Part shown: piece by piece, positions 51,735-59,873 of the stretch | How positions within the stretch are numbered: position 1 is the stretch's first letter | How the letters are laid out: every line of letters begins with the position of its first letter | DNA from: an uncultured Odoribacter sp. | GTDB lineage: Bacteria > Bacteroidota > Bacteroidia > Bacteroidales > Marinifilaceae | DNA: 64,000 nucleotides | Assembly: GCA_910589025.1 (NCBI GenBank) | Contig: CAJURM010000012.1 | Span: forward strand, 1-64,000 | Direction: 5' to 3' | Position numbers and translations under genes: made by a program | Notes under the pieces: generated by a model | Seen by the model: the letters and a program-made list of their open reading frames with translations, nothing else | Database searches by the model: none | Told to the model about the DNA's origin: nothing

Positions 51735-53900
51735 CTACTGAACTGTGAGCTCTATGATCCGGCTGGAGGTATGGGCGGTAGTCAAAAGGTCCAGTCCCAC
51801 TTTCATCAGGTAATCGCCGCTGAAAACGGCGCCATTCTCTCTCAGACGGGATTTTTTCCCCGGCAGCAGATTGATCTCCTCCACTTTGTACTTTTTCTGC
51901 GGATCCAGTCCCTGCAATTTGACCGGAAACAGTTTTTCCCCGAAACGGGGATGCATGTCGTAAGCATATACGACTGCTTTCCCGCGGTCTTTAGCCACGT
52001 GCATCACCGAAGCATGATTTGTTTCATAGGGAGATACCAAACGATAAAAATCACCTTGCAGAATGACGGGCGAAAGCCGTTTGAAATGGCTTACCGCTTC
52101 CCGGCAGAACAGTTGCTCTTCCTCACTCATGCCTGCTATTCCGATGTCAAAACCGAGTTTACACATCATGGCCACATCCACCCGGAATTTCAAGGGCTGC
52201 CGTCCCCACCCCGTAACGTGCGCACACAATACCTGGGAAGGGAAAAGCTGGGAAAATCCCCACTGAATGAAAATACGTTCCAGAGGGTCGGTATTGTCAC
52301 TCGGCCAAAATTCCGTAAAATACTTCAATGCTTCGTAATCGCAACGGGCGCCCCCTCCCGAACACAACATCATGGGCAAATGAGGATATTTGGCTTTCAG
52401 ACGTTCCAATACCCGGTAAATGCCCCGCACATGGTCTACATACAACTGCGACTGTTTTTCTTTCAGATAAGGAGAATAGATATTGGTTATCGGACTGTTG
52501 CAATCCCATTTGAAAAAGGCGATTTCCGGATTTTCCGTCATGAGTCCGTCAACAATGCCATAAACAAAATCCTGCACTTTCGGATTACTCAGGTCCAGTA
52601 CCAACTGATTCCGGAAATAATACAACTCGCGGTTAGGCAGGTGAATGACCCATTCCGGGTGTTTTTCAAACAATTCGCTTTTCGGATTTACCATTTCGGG
52701 TTCTATCCAGATACCGAATTTCACGCCTGCTTTTTCCGCCCCTTTTACCAGTGCTCCTACTCCCCGTGGCAATTTTGCAGCAGTTGCATCCCAATCACCC
52801 AGTCCCGCCCGGTCGTCTTTGCGCGGATACTTATTGCCGAACCATCCATCGTCCAGTAAAAACATATCAACACCCAAATGCCGGGCTTCCTGCATCAATG
52901 CCAACAATTTTTCCTCATTGAAATCAAAGCCGGTATTTTCCCAATTGTTGAGCAAGGTCAGTCTTTCTCCCAATCCGTCTTTCACCTGGTATCGCCGCGC
53001 CCAATCGTGAAAATCACGGCTGGCTTTCCCCGTGCCTTCATCGCTGAGTGTAAAAATAAATTCCGGCGTTTTAAACCATTCTCCCGGTTGGAGTTCATAA
53101 TCGGAAGCATACGGATTGATTCCCGAAATGACACGCAGATTGCCCAGGTTATCGACTTCAAAAGTAAAACGGAAATTTCCCGTCCACCCGATTGTTCCAA
53201 CCAACACTTTCCCATGATTTTCAGACACCTCCTGACCTATCCCCAACTGAAAAAAAGGCTGTACATGCATGGCAGCCCTGGAGCCCAGCTTGGTATCCAG
53301 GATTTTCTTCCCGAACTGCAATTCCTGCGAGCTCATCCTCACTTCTTTAGCCCAGTCACTGCTGAACTCCGTAAGAAAATAGCGGGGAGCCTCCAGGTAG
53401 AGCATGGAAGAGGCAAAGCGGAACATGCGCACCGGCTTTTTTTCACGGTGGCGGATTTCGCTCCATGCCTTGATGATGTTTTCACGGTGAAATGCCATGT
53501 AATGTAATTTTACCTCTACGGGATAGACTTCATCCCGGAGCGCAACGACCGTTTCCGTCACATTGGCGTCTATTTCATGTTTCTCAACAGAGACATATTT
53601 CAACAAAGTGGCCATATTGCCATCCTGGTGTGCAATACCCAAAGCCGGTTCAAAATAATCCTCCATGCCGGAACCGAGGTATACCTCCCAACCTTTAGCG
53701 GATTTCCCGGAAAAACAACCGAGATCCGAATCATTTAGCAAACGTTCTCCCCAATACGCCTGATAAAGACGCCCGTCCGTCCCGACCCGGAATATCAAAT
53801 CAGTGGCAGCAGTCGAGACACGAATCACGTCCCCGGCAGCAGCCTGCACACGCACCATTCCCACCAAGAGGAACAACCATAAGAAAAGACAATACTTCAT
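51735..53900 (-). CDS. GH36 alpha-galactosidase, exported
   Basis: A 721-residue glycosidase. Signal peptide about 1-20 (LVGMVRVQA). After an N-terminal beta-supersandwich, the (beta/alpha)8 barrel has the DDGWFGNK site, the nucleophile in FKWDCNS, the conserved SGGGARCDYE and the acid/base Asp in EFWPSDNTDP. Length fits clan-D GH36 enzymes (about 720). It should release terminal alpha-galactose from raffinose-type sugars or galactomannan in the periplasm. It lies 67 bases upstream of fumC, and no SusCD or transporter genes are adjacent. Confidence 0.93.
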   Translation of the reverse strand: MKYCLFLWLFLLVGMVRVQAAAGDVIRVSTAATDLIFRVGTDGRLYQAYWGERLLNDSDLGCFSGKSAKGWEVYLGSGMEDYFEPALGIAHQDGNMATLLKYVSVEKHEIDANVTETVVALRDEVYPVEVKLHYMAFHRENIIKAWSEIRHREKKPVRMFRFASSMLYLEAPRYFLTEFSSDWAKEVRMSSQELQFGKKILDTKLGSRAAMHVQPFFQLGIGQEVSENHGKVLVGTIGWTGNFRFTFEVDNLGNLRVISGINPYASDYELQPGEWFKTPEFIFTLSDEGTGKASRDFHDWARRYQVKDGLGERLTLLNNWENTGFDFNEEKLLALMQEARHLGVDMFLLDDGWFGNKYPRKDDRAGLGDWDATAAKLPRGVGALVKGAEKAGVKFGIWIEPEMVNPKSELFEKHPEWVIHLPNRELYYFRNQLVLDLSNPKVQDFVYGIVDGLMTENPEIAFFKWDCNSPITNIYSPYLKEKQSQLYVDHVRGIYRVLERLKAKYPHLPMMLCSGGGARCDYEALKYFTEFWPSDNTDPLERIFIQWGFSQLFPSQVLCAHVTGWGRQPLKFRVDVAMMCKLGFDIGIAGMSEEEQLFCREAVSHFKRLSPVILQGDFYRLVSPYETNHASVMHVAKDRGKAVVYAYDMHPRFGEKLFPVKLQGLDPQKKYKVEEINLLPGKKSRLRENGAVFSGDYLMKVGLDLLTTAHTSSRIIELTVQ

Positions 53901-54019
53901 ATTACGTTATTTTGATATTTTTAAATTCTGCTTATTATTCTCCGGAATAAATTACTTATCCGATAGCGGTTAAACAACTCTCACCAGCAACGAAACAGCA
54001 ATACAGTCCAACAACTACA

Positions 54020-54670
54020 TCATTCCCCGTCGCGTTTCAGTGTCCGGTAAACCAATATTTTTCCATCCGTCAAGAGCTTAAAACTCTTTCCGGTGGATTC
54101 ATTCAGGGTGCCCTGCCACCAGTTGGTGAATACCGACAGCGGATAAACCAGGTTCTCCCCGGCCAGCCGGGTACATCCCATATTGAACACTGACACTTGC
54201 TGACCCGGAAAGGACTCCAATTCAGCATCCCCGCACACGGGGGTAAAAAGCCCATAGTCTGTCATCATCTGCACCCGCGCCTGCTGCATGTAATCCATTA
54301 ACAGGCTCACATTTCCCAAGGTATGGTCTTCCCTTTTTCCCGTTGCCCCCAGAATAAGTATATCCTGCCAGCCTTGTACCAGACAATAGCGGAAAGCTTT
54401 GCTCAGGTCATTCGTTTCCTGCTCTTTTTCCTGGTGTATAATCGCAGCATAGTGCTCCCGTATTTTCCGGGAAAGCGAATCGCCGTCACCGACTATCGCC
54501 GTCGGTTGTACACCATGCGCCAACAACTTATGAGCTGCCCCGTCACAACACACCACTGCCGGAACCTTCCGCAACATCTCCACTGCCAGAGCATTCCGGG
54601 GAAACGCACCGTCCGCCAGAATCACAACCTGCGGCAAACCCTCTCCCCACCCCAAAGGATAGTATTTCAT
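54020..54670 (-). CDS. Thiamine pyrophosphokinase
   Basis: A 216-residue enzyme that makes thiamine diphosphate from thiamine and ATP. The N-terminal catalytic domain shows VVCCDGAAHKL, AIVGDGDSLS and LGATGKREDHTLGN, the substrate and metal sites of the family. The C-terminal beta domain binds thiamine (FNMGCTRLAGENLVYPLS). It is the last gene of the thiamine locus but has its own -7 box (54697-54704) and follows a terminator, so it may not be controlled by the riboswitch. Confidence 0.9.
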   Translation of the reverse strand: MKYYPLGWGEGLPQVVILADGAFPRNALAVEMLRKVPAVVCCDGAAHKLLAHGVQPTAIVGDGDSLSRKIREHYAAIIHQEKEQETNDLSKAFRYCLVQGWQDILILGATGKREDHTLGNVSLLMDYMQQARVQMMTDYGLFTPVCGDAELESFPGQQVSVFNMGCTRLAGENLVYPLSVFTNWWQGTLNESTGKSFKLLTDGKILVYRTLKRDGE

Positions 54671-54696
54671 TCCTCTATGAATTTCGGTTCAGAAAG

Positions 54697-54704
54697 CAAA
54701 CATA
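54697..54704 (-). promoter_or_regulatory. -7 box TATGTTTG for thiamine pyrophosphokinase
   Basis: An exact TAnnTTTG match 27 bases before the ATG at 54670, just after the terminator hairpin. It supports independent transcription of the kinase. Confidence 0.5.
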
Positions 54705-54717
54705 CGGAATTACAAAC

Positions 54718-54754
54718 AAAAATGCACATCGGGACGAACCTTTTGTGCATTTTT
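54718..54754 (-). terminator. Terminator or attenuator between pnuC and the kinase gene
   Basis: Perfect 11-bp arms AAAAATGCACA (54718-54728) and TGTGCATTTTT (54744-54754), 15-base loop. On the - strand the stem ends in TTTTTGTTTG, so it should stop transcription coming from pnuC. Confidence 0.75.
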
Positions 54755-54780
54755 GTGTACTCATGCAGTAAATCCGGAAA

Positions 54781-55344
54781 TCATTCCCTGCTTTCCATCA
54801 TTTTCAGCCATTTGAAATAACCGAAAAAGGCGATCACGGTATACAAACCGTACAAAACGGCATAAAAAGGCAATCCCTTATAAAAATAGAGGCCACAACT
54901 GACAGCATCCACCACAATCCACACCCACCACTGTTCCGCCTGTTTGTAGGCCAGCATCCACATGGCAACGATACTCAACGCCGTTGTCAGACTATCCAGC
55001 CAGGGAACGGTGCTGTCCGTAAAGCGTATCAGTATCCAGGCTATCAGCAGAAACAATCCGGTAGCGGCCAATGTCAAGGGTATAATCTGCCGGACAGGCG
55101 TATGAATCACAGGAAGCTCCTTTTTACCGGAAGCACCCCGAAGCCACATTGACCAGCCATAAACACCCGCCAGCAGGTAGTAAATATTGATACCGAAATC
55201 CGCATACAATCCGGCACGATAGTATACAAACAAGCTGAGGGCAGGCATGACAATACCCGCCACCCAAAGCCAGATGCTCGCCCTGTATTCAAACCAAAGA
55301 TAGAGCAAGCCGACCAATGTCCCGGTGATTTCCAATCCATCCAT
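54781..55344 (-). CDS. pnuT: PnuC-family vitamin transporter, probable thiamine carrier (PnuT)
   Basis: A 187-residue inner-membrane protein with about seven spans. The PnuC motifs are present: LWFEYRASIWLWVAGI, LYADFGINIYYLLAGVYGW and the C-terminal AEQWWVWIVVDAVSCGLYFYKG. PnuC proteins move a vitamin by facilitated diffusion, trapped by phosphorylation inside. The TPP riboswitch two genes upstream and the kinase downstream point to thiamine rather than nicotinamide riboside. It begins 9 bases after the receptor gene. Confidence 0.85.
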   Translation of the reverse strand: MDGLEITGTLVGLLYLWFEYRASIWLWVAGIVMPALSLFVYYRAGLYADFGINIYYLLAGVYGWSMWLRGASGKKELPVIHTPVRQIIPLTLAATGLFLLIAWILIRFTDSTVPWLDSLTTALSIVAMWMLAYKQAEQWWVWIVVDAVSCGLYFYKGLPFYAVLYGLYTVIAFFGYFKWLKMMESRE

Positions 55345-55353
55345 AAGCCAAAA

Positions 55354-57639
55354 TTAAAAACGGAACGTAATATAAGCCAATGCGTTAATACCCGCATTGG
55401 GATAATAAGCGGCATAGGGCACGATTTCCGGACGCACGCCTGCCGGTTTTGTCCCGCCGGAAGAGGGGTACACCGCCGTGCGGCTGGCATATCCGTTACT
55501 TTCATACTCTTCATCAAACAGGTTGTAGACAGAGACCCCTACCGTCACCGATTTGGCAAACGGCAGCCCGAAGGTATAGCTGAGGTTCAGATTGCTGACA
55601 AAGTAAGCGTCGAGCGTACATGCCTCATCACCGGAACTGTTCAGGTATTGTTTACCCACATATTGGGATTGCAGGGAAACATCCAGTCCTTTGTAAGTAA
55701 AAGCTATCAGACTGTTGAGCATAAAATCGGGCGAAAAAGAGATGGGAGTGGAACCCAGATAATTCGCCGTTTGGGAAATGCTGCCGTCGCTGTTATACAA
55801 TTCGTTCCAATCGGCATCCACATCACTCAGGTATTCGGTATAATGCTTAATGCGGTTGCGGCTCCAGGTAGCATTGACATCCCAGCGCAACCCATCGGTA
55901 ATCTTCACTCCTGCCGACAATTCCATACCCGAACGATAGCTGTCTTTAACATTGGCAGACACGGCTTCCCCGATTTCATTCAACTGCCCCGTCAGCACCA
56001 ACTGGTCTTTGTAATCCATATAATAAAGATTCACTCCCGCTGTAAACCACCGGGAACGGAACGAATAGCCCAATTCATAATCAAAAAGCTGTTCCGCCTT
56101 CGGCAATTCAGTAAAGAATCCGTCTGTGTAATTGTTGCGGGTAGGCTCTTTTTGTGCTACGGCAAAAGAAGCATAGAGGTTGTTTTTTTCATTTATCCGC
56201 CAAAAAACACCCGCTTTGGGATTAAAAAAGCCAAACGATTCGTCCAGGTCAAGAGGCTGCATGCAGCCGGCATTCCAGTCCCAGGTGTCATTCACGCCCC
56301 GGATAGTATAGCGGATGTGACGATACTGTAAATCGGCATAAAAATTAAAGTTACGAACCAATTCATAATTCAGACGCCCATAGAGATTGACATCCGTTTT
56401 CTTTCCGGTATTTTCATAAAAAGTATGGTCGGGCGACAAAGAACCGATGTAGTTTTTCACCCAAAGCACCTTCCCATCGTGGTCGTTAACGTATTTGTTC
56501 GCCCCTCCCCCCAGAGAGACCTGCAATTTTTCCGACTGATAATTAAGGGAAAAGACCATGCCCCCGAAATCGCTATCTACATTTTTCCGGCGCACCAGGT
56601 CGCTTTTTTTCACCGGGTCAGAACTACCGGGCACGAAATAAGGCTCCAGCCCATATTCCTTTAAAGTACGCTGATTTTTATACTCTTCGTAATACCCCTC
56701 TCCGTCTGTGTAGTGGAACGCCACATTGAGATTCCACGCGGGATTGAAGATGTGGTTGAAAAGCAATTGGTAATGGGTTTGGCGGTAAACGTCCAACTGG
56801 TTTTTATAAAACCCTGTTACCACACCGTTTTCCTTTATCTCCCCGTTCGGATTATAGGTGCGGTCGGTTTCCAGCATCTCTTTAGGGATACCGTCCCAAG
56901 CGTGATAGGTTTCTTCCTTCCCGCTGAACGTGATTAATTTAACGGTAGTTTTATCTCCGTAGTAACCTGCCTGAGCAAAATAGGACTTCAGTTTAGCGGC
57001 AGCCCTGTCGCGGTAGCCGTCACTTTTGATATGGGAAAGCCGCATATCAAAAGCCCAACGCTCGTGCAGCAATCCGGAACCGACTTTCACCGTCTCCTTT
57101 TGAGTCCGAAAAGAACCGTACGAACCGCTTAATTCCGCATAGGGAGTAATTGCCGAACTCTCCGTCTGCATGTTAATGCTCCCGCCGAAAGCTCCGGCTC
57201 CGTTGGTGGAAGTCCCTGCCCCCCGCTGTATCTGCATGTCTTTCAGGGAAGATGCCAAATCAGGCGTATTGACCCAGAAAATGGAATGGCTTTCTGCATC
57301 ATTCATGGGGATGCCGTTTGCCGTGACATTGATACGGGTAGCATCCGTTCCCCGCACCCGGATGGTGGTATAGCCGATGCCGGAACCAGCATCTGTAGTA
57401 GTAAGCACGGACGGTGTCATAGTCAGCAGGAAAGGGACATCCAGTCCGGCATTCTGTTTCCGGATGGTTTCCTTGTCCATGTTTACAAAAGCTATCGGCG
57501 TATGTGCCGTTGCCCGGGTGGCAATGACCTGCACTTCATCCAGATCAACATGACGCAGCGTGTCGGCGGTCTCCTGTTCCGCAAACACTGATAAACCGCA
57601 CACCTGTAAGGCGGTTATCATCCAAAATTTTTTATTCAT
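55354..57639 (-). CDS. TonB-dependent receptor, predicted thiamine uptake
   Basis: A 761-residue outer-membrane receptor. Signal peptide about 1-20 (LQVCGLSVFA), a plug domain (about 35-150, DEVQVIATRA, MTPSVLTTTDAGSG, RGAGTSTNGAGAFGG) and a 22-strand barrel ending in Phe (ALAYITFRF). ATG 57639 is chosen over an upstream codon because it gives a proper signal peptide. No carboxypeptidase-like N-terminal domain or STN domain and no SusD partner, so a small cofactor ligand is more likely than a glycan. The TPP riboswitch directly upstream implies thiamine or a derivative. Confidence 0.92.
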   Translation of the reverse strand: MNKKFWMITALQVCGLSVFAEQETADTLRHVDLDEVQVIATRATAHTPIAFVNMDKETIRKQNAGLDVPFLLTMTPSVLTTTDAGSGIGYTTIRVRGTDATRINVTANGIPMNDAESHSIFWVNTPDLASSLKDMQIQRGAGTSTNGAGAFGGSINMQTESSAITPYAELSGSYGSFRTQKETVKVGSGLLHERWAFDMRLSHIKSDGYRDRAAAKLKSYFAQAGYYGDKTTVKLITFSGKEETYHAWDGIPKEMLETDRTYNPNGEIKENGVVTGFYKNQLDVYRQTHYQLLFNHIFNPAWNLNVAFHYTDGEGYYEEYKNQRTLKEYGLEPYFVPGSSDPVKKSDLVRRKNVDSDFGGMVFSLNYQSEKLQVSLGGGANKYVNDHDGKVLWVKNYIGSLSPDHTFYENTGKKTDVNLYGRLNYELVRNFNFYADLQYRHIRYTIRGVNDTWDWNAGCMQPLDLDESFGFFNPKAGVFWRINEKNNLYASFAVAQKEPTRNNYTDGFFTELPKAEQLFDYELGYSFRSRWFTAGVNLYYMDYKDQLVLTGQLNEIGEAVSANVKDSYRSGMELSAGVKITDGLRWDVNATWSRNRIKHYTEYLSDVDADWNELYNSDGSISQTANYLGSTPISFSPDFMLNSLIAFTYKGLDVSLQSQYVGKQYLNSSGDEACTLDAYFVSNLNLSYTFGLPFAKSVTVGVSVYNLFDEEYESNGYASRTAVYPSSGGTKPAGVRPEIVPYAAYYPNAGINALAYITFRF

Positions 57640-57679
57640 TTGTGCTAAAATTATAACAGAAAGGCGCACATCTGTTATG

Positions 57680-57760
57680 GAATCCCTTCGCCGGCATTAC
57701 CCGGAGCAGGTTCAATGGGTATAATCTCAGCCCGTAATATTCAGGCACCCCTTTCTGACT
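57680..57760 (-). promoter_or_regulatory. TPP riboswitch (thi-box)
   Basis: On the - strand the aptamer reads GGGGTGCC, then GGGCTGAGA, TATACCC, GAACCTG, and GGTAATGCCGGCGAAGGGA, the conserved thi-box core in correct order. It lies 41 bases before the receptor ATG and about 10 bases after the predicted transcription start. Thiamine diphosphate should repress the receptor and PnuT; the mechanism (terminator or start masking) is not resolved, though the short distance to the ATG favours translation control. Confidence 0.95.
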
Positions 57761-57775
57761 GTTAATAATCGGAAG

Positions 57776-57783
57776 CAAAAGTA
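57776..57783 (-). promoter_or_regulatory. -7 box TACTTTTG for the thiamine operon
   Basis: A TAnnTTTG match whose expected start site (about 57768) falls just ahead of the TPP riboswitch. The -33 region is T-rich only. Confidence 0.55.
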
Positions 57784-57896
57784 TAAAAATTAAACCAAAA
57801 TAACATCCGGAAGGAGTGAATTTTGTATTTACAGATTCACTGAAAAAAAGAACCCCATTAAGAGTTCTTTACCATACAAGACTCAAAATATTCTTG

Positions 57897-57904
57897 TATA
57901 TTTG
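57897..57904 (+). promoter_or_regulatory. -7 box TATATTTG for the GIN-like gene
   Basis: An exact TAnnTTTG match 91 bases before the ATG at 57995, in the gap after the riboswitch. Confidence 0.4.
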
Positions 57905-57994
57905 TCAGCATTTCCGATTTACGAATCCAAGCAAATAAAAACCGGAGCAAGAAACGGGGAAATCAGCATGTTTGAATCCAAATTTTAATTTATC

Positions 57995-58486
57995 ATGAGG
58001 AATATATTGATTTTCATCTTATTGGCAATAACTATAAACTTAGGAAATAATGTCAGTGCACAAGAAAAAATAACCCGGTTCCGCTTTGCGGGCTACAAAG
58101 TAATATTTATCCCGTCAGATGTATTCCGTATTGAAATCGACCATCCCGAATGGGGAAACCAAGAGACAAAAGGAAATCTGTTCACACTGACAATAAAAGA
58201 CGCAAAAGGAAAGATGCCTAAAGATACGGTCCGGATATATACCGACTCAGTCCGGAGCATAAATATGGACTATTCCGAATTAGTCATGGATAAACAAATG
58301 GGTGCAGATTCCTTAACTGTTTCCATAGGCTCGTCACACGGCACCGTTTATGTAGAAGCAAATCATCTGAAAGTCCATGCCAAAGCAGGAAGTCATATTA
58401 CATTGAGAGGAACGGCACAGTCCTTAGAATGCCAGAGCAAAGGCCATAGTTATATTGACCAAAGCCAGTTTCATCAGAAGAAGTAA
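57995..58486 (+). CDS. Small exported GIN/DUF2807-like beta-helix protein
   Basis: A 163-residue protein with a signal peptide (about 1-22, NNVSAQ). The rest has a repeating pattern of short strands: SINMDYSELVMDKQMGADSLTVSIGSSHGTVY and LKVHAKAGSHITLRGTAQSLECQSKGHSYIDQS (by parts), reminiscent of head GIN/DUF2807 domains, which form right-handed beta-helices. It is shorter than typical family members (about 230). Function is unknown. A single gene with a -7 box 91 bases upstream. Confidence 0.55.
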   Translation: MRNILIFILLAITINLGNNVSAQEKITRFRFAGYKVIFIPSDVFRIEIDHPEWGNQETKGNLFTLTIKDAKGKMPKDTVRIYTDSVRSINMDYSELVMDKQMGADSLTVSIGSSHGTVYVEANHLKVHAKAGSHITLRGTAQSLECQSKGHSYIDQSQFHQKK

Positions 58487-58560
58487 CAGCCTGCCGCACA
58501 TGCTTGGCAGGCGTCGGGAGGTGTCTAACCAGCATCTTTTATTTTAGATTGCATGCGGTC

Positions 58561-58635
58561 TTATGTAACCGCTTTCTTATACTCCACCCCATCCGGACAA
58601 AGTTCCTGTATCAGTTCCTGCAATTTACTACTCAT
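58561..58635 (-). pseudogene. hsdS: Type I restriction specificity subunit, 5' fragment (24 codons)
   Basis: The frame starts at 58635 and reads MSSKLQELIQELCPDGVEYK then stops after KAVT. This is the typical N-terminus of Bacteroidota HsdS (LQELIxELCPDGVEYKKL). The start overlaps the ORF6N stop in ATGA, so the original operon order is preserved. The remainder of the target-recognition protein is missing; the following bases to 58487 show no further HsdS frame. Confidence 0.75.
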
Positions 58636-59261
58636 TGTTTGTCCTCCTCCGATTCAATTTTAGCACTTGATTTTTTGATGCGCTTGACAGTATGTTTTAT
58701 TTTCCCGATAAAGAAATTCAGTTCCAAGGTAGATTCTGTTTCCGAGGTTTCCAAATTCGGCATTACAATATCTGACAACACTTTACCAAAATGCTGCATT
58801 TTCGTTGTCTGTTTTTTGATGTCGGTTTCTTTATGCAAATCAACCAATTCACGTTTTAAATTTCTTACTTGTGTGAAAGTCTCAATGATGGCAAATGTGA
58901 CATTTAATGCACTATTGCTCTTCAAAATCGTAGCAAGCATATACAATCCTTTCTCTGTAAAGACTTTTGGGAGTGTCCTGCTTTTGGGAGAAAGTTTTGT
59001 GGACGAAAATTTCGACCGCAAAACAGTCAATTCTTCTGAAGACAACACAAACATATAATCATCCGGAAATTTATCCGGATTATTACGCACAGCCTCATTG
59101 ACCCTCTTTGTTTCAACACCATAAAGATTCGCCACATCGGCATCGGCAATTACCGGCGTATCCCTAATTACTACTATGCTGCCACGAACATCAGCCAGAA
59201 GTTGTGGATTCAATTCTGTTGTATGCTTCACGGCACTCGATTCTTTTTGCTGTTTGCTCAT
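58632..59261 (-). CDS. ORF6N domain protein (type I RM-associated)
   Basis: A 209-residue soluble protein with an ORF6N domain (about 22-110): VIRDTPVIADADVANLYGVETKRVNEAVRNNP is the hallmark stretch (by parts), followed by PKVFTEKGLYMLATIL. The C-terminal third is a charged helical, probably coiled-coil part. ORF6N genes commonly sit between hsdM and hsdS in Bacteroidota; here it overlaps both fragments by 4 bases in ATGA junctions. The frame is fully open, unlike its neighbours. Its role is unproven (DNA-binding regulator or RM accessory). Confidence 0.88.
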   Translation of the reverse strand: MSKQQKESSAVKHTTELNPQLLADVRGSIVVIRDTPVIADADVANLYGVETKRVNEAVRNNPDKFPDDYMFVLSSEELTVLRSKFSSTKLSPKSRTLPKVFTEKGLYMLATILKSNSALNVTFAIIETFTQVRNLKRELVDLHKETDIKKQTTKMQHFGKVLSDIVMPNLETSETESTLELNFFIGKIKHTVKRIKKSSAKIESEEDKQ

Positions 59262-59587
59262 AGTTCGTCCCCCTCCAATTCTGCGACTATCTTGTCAATT
59301 TCCGTTCGTAATTCGTTTTCTCTTGCCACGATGCGACGGATACGCTCGTTCAGTTCCTTGATGTCGGTCTTCGGTCGAGTGTCTTCAACTTCGATATAAC
59401 TGCTCACCGACAGGTTATAATCATTCTCGACAATAGCCTTCTGTTCTACCGATTTGGCAACATAATCAATGTCTTCCTTCTTATCGAAGATCTCCATAAT
59501 CCTGTCGATATGCCTGTCTTCAAGTACATTATTATTAGTCTCTTTTGTAAAAAAACCTTCACCGCTCACATCTATAAATAAGCGGAA
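59258..59587 (-). pseudogene. hsdM: Type I restriction methyltransferase, 3' fragment
   Basis: The frame codes for only the last about 110 residues of HsdM: FRLFIDVSGEGFF, then NNVLEDRHIDRIMEIF, YVAKSV, NDYNLSVSSYIEVEDTRP and a terminal coiled coil, which match the C-terminus of many N6-adenine methyltransferases of type I systems. The catalytic NPPF/Y and SAM-binding motifs lie upstream and are absent. The frame is closed by a TGA at 59588-59590. A GTG at 59567-59569 could start a 103-residue remnant, but a functional enzyme is not possible. Confidence 0.8.
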
Positions 59588-59849
59588 TCAAAAGATTCCG
59601 AACCGGAAGAATATATACCATCTTCGCTCAATGGACTTTCTTTCAACACCGAAGAAACCTTAGGCATGGAAATAGAGATGAAATTACATTTTTCAGACAA
59701 TTTCCGATAGTCAAAATAAAAACATGAATTGTATATAATGTAGCATTTAGTTCCGAGATGATTTTGGTTTCTACATGATGACCGAAACCATATTGTATAT
59801 GAAAAAAAGAAATCAGCAGTAAACCTATGAATTTAATTTTCGTCATCAT
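59572..59849 (-). pseudogene. Possible small secreted protein, frameshifted
   Basis: From ATG 59849 the frame reads MMTKIKFIGLLLISFFHIQY, a credible signal peptide, and continues for 68 codons to a stop at 59643. In another frame the same DNA gives a longer plausible C-terminus (YFDYRKLSEKCNFIS, ESPLSEDGIYSSGSES) that ends at a TAG at 59572. One single-base shift between the two near 59735 would join them into about 92 residues. Not recognised as any family; it lies between the BACON lipoprotein and the hsdM fragment and may be a decayed gene. Confidence 0.3.
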
Positions 59850-59873
59850 GTCAGATCTATCCGATTAAAATAC

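Noticed and set aside
51669..52859. Open frame of 396 codons on the + strand
   Set aside because: Antisense to the GH36 gene, whose catalytic motifs are all intact.
57847..57870. Short AAAGAAC/GTTCTTT hairpin
   Set aside because: Only 7 bp with a 10-base loop and no clear T-run beyond the stem; probably chance.
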